64,000 bases of DNA from Inquilinus ginsengisoli_A (GTDB lineage: Bacteria; Pseudomonadota; Alphaproteobacteria; DSM-16000; Inquilinaceae). Position 1 is the stretch's first letter. Each line of letters begins with the position of its first letter. The stretch is taken from NCBI RefSeq assembly GCF_031453975.1, contig NZ_JAVDPW010000003.1:1-64000 (forward strand), written 5' to 3'. Below the pieces are notes generated by a model, which was given only the letters and a program-made list of their open reading frames with translations, did not search any database and was not told the DNA's origin. Below, one piece after another: positions 58,457-64,000 of the stretch. The position numbers were made by a program, and so were the translations under genes.

Positions 58457-59920
58457 ATGGCTTCCCCCCTGCGCATCGCTGTCGGCGGCATCCACACCGA
58501 ATGCAGCACCTACAGCCCGGTCCTGGCGACCACGGCGGATTTCCGGGTGCTGCGCGGCGACGCGCTGACCGCCGACCCGTCCTTCGCCCTGCTGCGCGAC
58601 TACGACGCCACCTTCCTGCCGACCCTGCACGCCCGTGCCATCCCCGGCGGCCCGGTCGCCCGCGCCACCTATGACGCGTTCAAGGCCGAGTTCCTGGACC
58701 GGCTGACGGCGCTGGGCCCGATCGACGGCCTGTACCTCGCCATGCACGGCGCCATGAATGTCGAGGGCATGGACGATGCCGAGGGCGACTGGATCACCGC
58801 CGCCCGCGCGCTGGTGGGGCCGGACTGCCCGATCTCGGCCAGCTACGACCTGCACGGCAATGTCAGCCAGCGCATCATCGATGCGCTCGACATGTTCTCG
58901 ACCTACCGCACCGCGCCGCACATCGATGTCGAGGAGACCAAGCGCCGGGCCTGCACCATGCTGCTGCAACGCCTGACCGATGGCGTGAAGCCGCTGCTGC
59001 TGTGGGTGCCGGTGCCAGTGCTGTGGCCGGGCGAGCGCACCAGCACGGTGGACGAGCCGGCCAAGTCGCTCTACGCGCATCTGCCGGCGGTCGACGCGGT
59101 CGACGGCATCCTCGATGCCTCGATGATGGTCGGCTATGTCTGGGCCGACGAGCCGCGGTCGACCGCCGCCATCATCCTTACCGGCACCGATCCGGCGGCG
59201 ATGGAGCGCGAGGCGGTGCGGCTGGCCCAGGCCTATTGGGATGCGCGCGACGATTTCGTCTTCGGCAGCCGCACCGGCACCGTCGATGAGTGCGTCGGCT
59301 GGGCCGTCGCCTCCGGGACCCATCCTGTGATCCTGGCCGATTCCGGCGACAACCCGACCGGCGGCGGCGTCGGCGACCGGGCCGACCTGCTGCGGGCGCT
59401 GCTGGCCCGCGACGCGCCGGACGTGCTGATCGCCGGCATCGCCGACGCGCCGGGGACCGAGGCCTGCTACCGCGCCGGCATCGGCGCCCGGCTGCGGCTG
59501 AGCATCGGCGCGACGCTCGACACCAAGGGCAGCGCCCCGGTCGAGGCCGAGGTGGAGGTGCTGCATCTGCACGCCACCGGCGATGCGACCGACCGCCAGG
59601 CCGTGATCCGCATCGGCGGCATCCGCGTGGTGCTGACCGCGCGGCGCCGGCCGTTCCACACCATCGCCGACTTCACCAGTCTGGGGCTGCACCCGGCCGA
59701 TGTCGCGATCCTGGTGGTCAAGTCCGGCTATCTCTCGCCGGAGCTGGCGCCGCTGGCGGCCCCCAACCTGATGGCGCTGTCATCAGGCGTGGTCGACCAG
59801 GATGTCGAGCACCTGGCCCGCCACCGCACCCGCCGCCCGACCTTCCCCTTCGACCGCGGCTTCGACTGGCGGCCCCAGCCCGTCTGGTCGGCGCGGTCGC
59901 TGAAAGCGCTCGGCCGATGA
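58457..59920 (+). CDS. M81-family (MlrC-like) metallopeptidase
   Basis: 487 aa. N-terminal domain begins RIAVGGIHTECSTYSPVLAT with the first metal His. LAMHGAMNVEGMDDAEGDW and ISASYDLHGNVSQRI supply other ligands. The C-terminal MlrC part has LADSGDNPTGGGVGD and LTARRRPFHTIADFTSLGL. MlrC hydrolyses the linear tetrapeptide in microcystin degradation, but most members sit in transport loci and have unknown substrates. The start is 3 bases after the ROK stop, so the two are co-transcribed. Confidence 0.9.
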   Translation: MASPLRIAVGGIHTECSTYSPVLATTADFRVLRGDALTADPSFALLRDYDATFLPTLHARAIPGGPVARATYDAFKAEFLDRLTALGPIDGLYLAMHGAMNVEGMDDAEGDWITAARALVGPDCPISASYDLHGNVSQRIIDALDMFSTYRTAPHIDVEETKRRACTMLLQRLTDGVKPLLLWVPVPVLWPGERTSTVDEPAKSLYAHLPAVDAVDGILDASMMVGYVWADEPRSTAAIILTGTDPAAMEREAVRLAQAYWDARDDFVFGSRTGTVDECVGWAVASGTHPVILADSGDNPTGGGVGDRADLLRALLARDAPDVLIAGIADAPGTEACYRAGIGARLRLSIGATLDTKGSAPVEAEVEVLHLHATGDATDRQAVIRIGGIRVVLTARRRPFHTIADFTSLGLHPADVAILVVKSGYLSPELAPLAAPNLMALSSGVVDQDVEHLARHRTRRPTFPFDRGFDWRPQPVWSARSLKALGR

Positions 59921-59960
59921 TGGCTTTGCCGATGGCACGGCTGATGCCGGCCCGCTCCGA

Positions 59961-60095
59961 TTGCCTCTCCCGCTTGGCGGGAGAGGCCGGAAATCCCTTG
60001 GGATTTCCGGGTGAGGGCGGGCACCGGCCTCGACAAAATCCCCTCACCCGGAGCCGCTTCGCGTCTCCGACCTCTCCCGCAAGCGGGAGAGGCAA
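59961..60095. repeat. Second family of paired palindromic repeats
   Basis: TTGCCTCTCCCGCTTGGCGGGAGAGG at the left and CCTCTCCCGCAAGCGGGAGAGGCAA at the right are inverted copies, with GGGTGAGGG and CCCTCACCC facing inward. Each unit is itself a hairpin, so the whole can fold as a cruciform of two. It fills most of the 214-base gap between the M81 and cutC genes. Confidence 0.82.
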
Positions 60096-60134
60096 CGCAA
60101 ACACAAGCCTCCTCCCGCAGCGAAAGACCCGGCC

Positions 60135-60883
60135 ATGACCACCCCCGTGATCGAGATTTGCGTCGAAGGCCTGGACGGGTTCCTGGCGGCCCAGGAGGGC
60201 GGCGCCGACCGCGTCGAGCTTTGCGCCAGCCTGATCGAGGGCGGCCTGACGCCCAGCATCGGCACCATCCTGGAGGTGCAGGCCCGGGCCCGCATCCCGT
60301 TCCACGTCATCATCCGGCCGCGCGGCGGCGACTTCCTGTACAGCGAGACCGAATTCGCCAGCATGCTGGCCGATGTGAAAGCGCTGCGGGAGCTCGGCGT
60401 GCCCGGCATCGTCATCGGCTGCCTGACCCCCGACGGCCGGATCGACGAGGACCGCACGGCGCAGCTGGTGCGCGAGGCGCGGCCGATGAGCGTCACCGTC
60501 CACCGCGCCTTCGACATGACCAACGACCCCGAGGAGGCGCTGGAGGCGCTGATCCGCTGCGGCGTCGACCGGGTGCTGACCAGCGGCCAGCGCCCGACCG
60601 CGACGGCCGGGGTGGAGATCCTGAAGCGCGCCGTCGACCAGGCCCGGGGCCGCATCGTGATCATGGGCTGCGGCGACCTGGACGAGACGACCATCGCCGA
60701 TGTCCGCCGCCGCACCGGGCTGAAGGAGCTGCATTTCGCGGCGTTGCGGACCGAGCCGAGCGGCATGGTCTACCGCAACCCGGAGATCGGCATGGGCGGC
60801 ACCGAGCTGGAGCGGGAATACACCAACACGGTGACCGATCCGGACCGGGTGCGCGCCACCATCCGCGCGGCGCGCGGCGCCTG

Positions 60884-60884
<1 letters not shown>
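60135..60884 (+). CDS. cutC: CutC family protein (TIM barrel)
   Basis: 249 aa. The CutC pattern is clear: IEICVEGLDGFLAAQEGGAD, RVELCASLIEGGLTPSIGTI, IRPRGGDFLYSETEF and VHRAFDMTNDPEEALEALI, with conserved His and Asp in the barrel mouth. It was named for copper homeostasis, but this role has been questioned and its reaction is unknown. It overlaps the next gene as TGATG. Confidence 0.93.
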
Positions 60885-62964
<2,080 letters not shown>

Positions 62965-63043
62965 TCGCGGCGCGGTCTGCCGTCCGGCCGCGCGCACGGG
63001 GAGGAAGGCCGCAATCCCCCTCCCCAAAACTTCGGATCTGACC

Positions 63044-63634
63044 TCAGACCCGGGCGCCGAACAGGACGTCGGCGCGCACGCCCGACTGGTCGATCTCCAG
63101 CGGCGGCACCGGCAGGTCCCGCTCCGGGTTCAGCGCCACATCCTCGGGATAGCCGTCGGCCCGCAGGCGGATCTGCACCCCACCCGTCGCCGGCGCGGCG
63201 TCGATGGTGAAGATCACCGGCTGGGGCCCGTCCGCCGGGGTCAGCGCGATGGCGTGCAGCGCACCGGTGATCTCGCCGGCGAACAGCATCAGGCTGGCGC
63301 CGTCGTCGCTGCGGTAGTCGAGATTGACCATGGCGCTGCCGGCGATCCGCACCTGCCGGGCCGCGATCACCAGCGTCGCGCCCCGCAGCTTCCAGTTGAA
63401 GCGCTCGGGGATGTCGAGGATGTCGGCCTGGACGACCACCATCGGGGGATCGAGCTCGGCATCCGCCAGCTTGCGCTGGACGTCGCCGAGGTCGAGCTGC
63501 TCCGCCTGGAACGTCGCCCGCAGCGCGGTGATCCGGTCGCCGGTGGCGGTGGGGACGCTGCTCTGCCGGTCGAACGACGCGAACAGGGCCGAGCCGTCGA
63601 TGATCTCTGCCGAAGCGCCCACGGTGCTGCCCAT
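63044..63634 (-). CDS. Hypothetical protein, strong ribosome-binding site
   Basis: 196 aa without signal peptide or membrane segment. The ATG is preceded by AAAGGAGGTTTC. The sequence is rich in hydrophobic-polar alternation (WKLRGATLVIAARQVRIAGS, AMVNLDYRSDDGASLMLFAG), which suggests a mainly beta-strand fold. It has no recognised family. It is convergent with the importer arm, and its own promoter should lie in 63635-63870. Confidence 0.7.
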   Translation of the reverse strand: MGSTVGASAEIIDGSALFASFDRQSSVPTATGDRITALRATFQAEQLDLGDVQRKLADAELDPPMVVVQADILDIPERFNWKLRGATLVIAARQVRIAGSAMVNLDYRSDDGASLMLFAGEITGALHAIALTPADGPQPVIFTIDAAPATGGVQIRLRADGYPEDVALNPERDLPVPPLEIDQSGVRADVLFGARV

Positions 63635-63955
63635 GAAACCTCCTTTGCCGGCTTGCCGCCGGATCTGTGCCGCCGGCGTCCGACGCCGCTGGCGTCGAAG
63701 GTCGACCGGGGTGTGCGGATCGGATGGGCGGCGGGGGCCGCCCCTTGGTCTCGTGGCCGGGCGGCCACGACAAGCATTCAGGCATCTGTCCGCCCGGCGG
63801 CGGTGGTCGAACGGGCGGTCTGGGGATATCGGATCCGAAGACCACCGCCGCCGATCGTGACATCACCGAAGCGAATGTTTATTTCCGGGAAGACCCGCTT
63901 CGATTGTCTTGCGGATGTTTATAGAACCAAGAATGCGCAGGCTTATGACTGGCCT
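63635..63955. other. Noncoding end region with palindrome and direct repeat
   Basis: No convincing gene. From about 63850 the sequence is AT richer, with an inverted repeat CGAAGCG (63867-63873) and CGCTTCG (63896-63902), and the direct repeat ATGTTTAT at 63875 and 63915. These are plausible operator or promoter elements for 63634 on the minus strand or for a gene that leaves the window. Confidence 0.4.
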
Positions 63956-64000
63956 GTGAACGCCGGTTCGCAAGTCGATGATTTCCTGATGTCGCGGCGT
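63956..64000 (+). CDS. Possible start of a gene leaving the window
   Basis: A GTG opens VNAGSQVDDFLMSRR and stays open to the last base. The string DDFLMSRR resembles the beginning of MmyB-type helix-turn-helix regulators, where a LxxFLxxRR motif precedes the HTH. There is no clear ribosome-binding site. With 15 codons this is only a suggestion. Confidence 0.22.
   Translation, partial: MNAGSQVDDFLMSRR

Noticed and set aside
57161..59692. Minus-strand open frame of over 800 codons opposite ROK and M81
   Set aside because: The plus strand has the ROK zinc motif and M81 metal motifs; the minus-frame translation has no family features.

Overview
The window is about 70% GC almost throughout. Coding is dense, with many ATGA or GTGA stop/start overlaps. 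The gene content (lanthanide-type methanol dehydrogenase, PQQ synthesis, red-type RubisCO with CbbX, many dipeptide-type ABC transporters) suggests a versatile alphaproteobacterium, perhaps Rhodospirillales-like. Genus cannot be decided from the sequence alone. No rRNA, tRNA or CRISPR array was recognised.

Layout. (1) 1-3222: 3' end of glutathione-dependent formaldehyde dehydrogenase, then a NitT/TauT-type ABC importer. (2) 3252-3872: a ParDE toxin-antitoxin pair with a perfect palindromic operator. (3) 3876-11439, minus strand: pqqABCDE, then xoxF, xoxG, xoxJ and a CXXCW rhodanese-like gene. (4) 11551-19544: genes that accompany quinoprotein dehydrogenases: a SoxYZ-like carrier, a metallo-beta-lactamase-fold hydrolase, a cytochrome c, and an ABC system like Pseudomonas PedA1A2BC. 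(5) 19585-28181, minus strand: a Calvin-cycle operon cbbF-cbbP-cbbA-cbbL-cbbS-cbbX-rpe-gph-cbbY. (6) 28584-31754: one strongly AT-rich gene on the plus strand that encodes a nucleoside-phosphorylase-like domain fused to a STAND-like region without a recognisable P-loop. This is a probable immunity gene and the best candidate for an undescribed system. (7) 31931-35090: uncharacterised genes, a LuxR regulator with a degenerate receiver, and a cupredoxin-like protein. (8) 35269-40148: glycerol-type catabolism (kinase, two FAD enzymes, DeoR regulator). (9) 40257-51114: a GntR-headed operon with a dipeptide-type ABC importer (two tandem binding proteins), gamma-glutamyltransferase, polysaccharide deacetylase and SDR. 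(10) 51407-53356: a DSD1-type PLP enzyme and a methyltransferase. (11) 53469-62964: a second dipeptide-type importer, split between divergent arms, with a ROK regulator, an M81/MlrC peptidase and CutC. (12) 63044-64000: an unknown protein and a noncoding end.

Together, regions 1, 3, 4 and 5 describe autotrophic methylotrophy. XoxF oxidises methanol in the periplasm and electrons leave through XoxG. Formaldehyde is oxidised through glutathione, and the CO2 is fixed by RubisCO. No calcium-type mxaF is present here. Five copies of an inverted G-rich repeat pair lie between co-directional genes inside operons, three of them in the Calvin operon.
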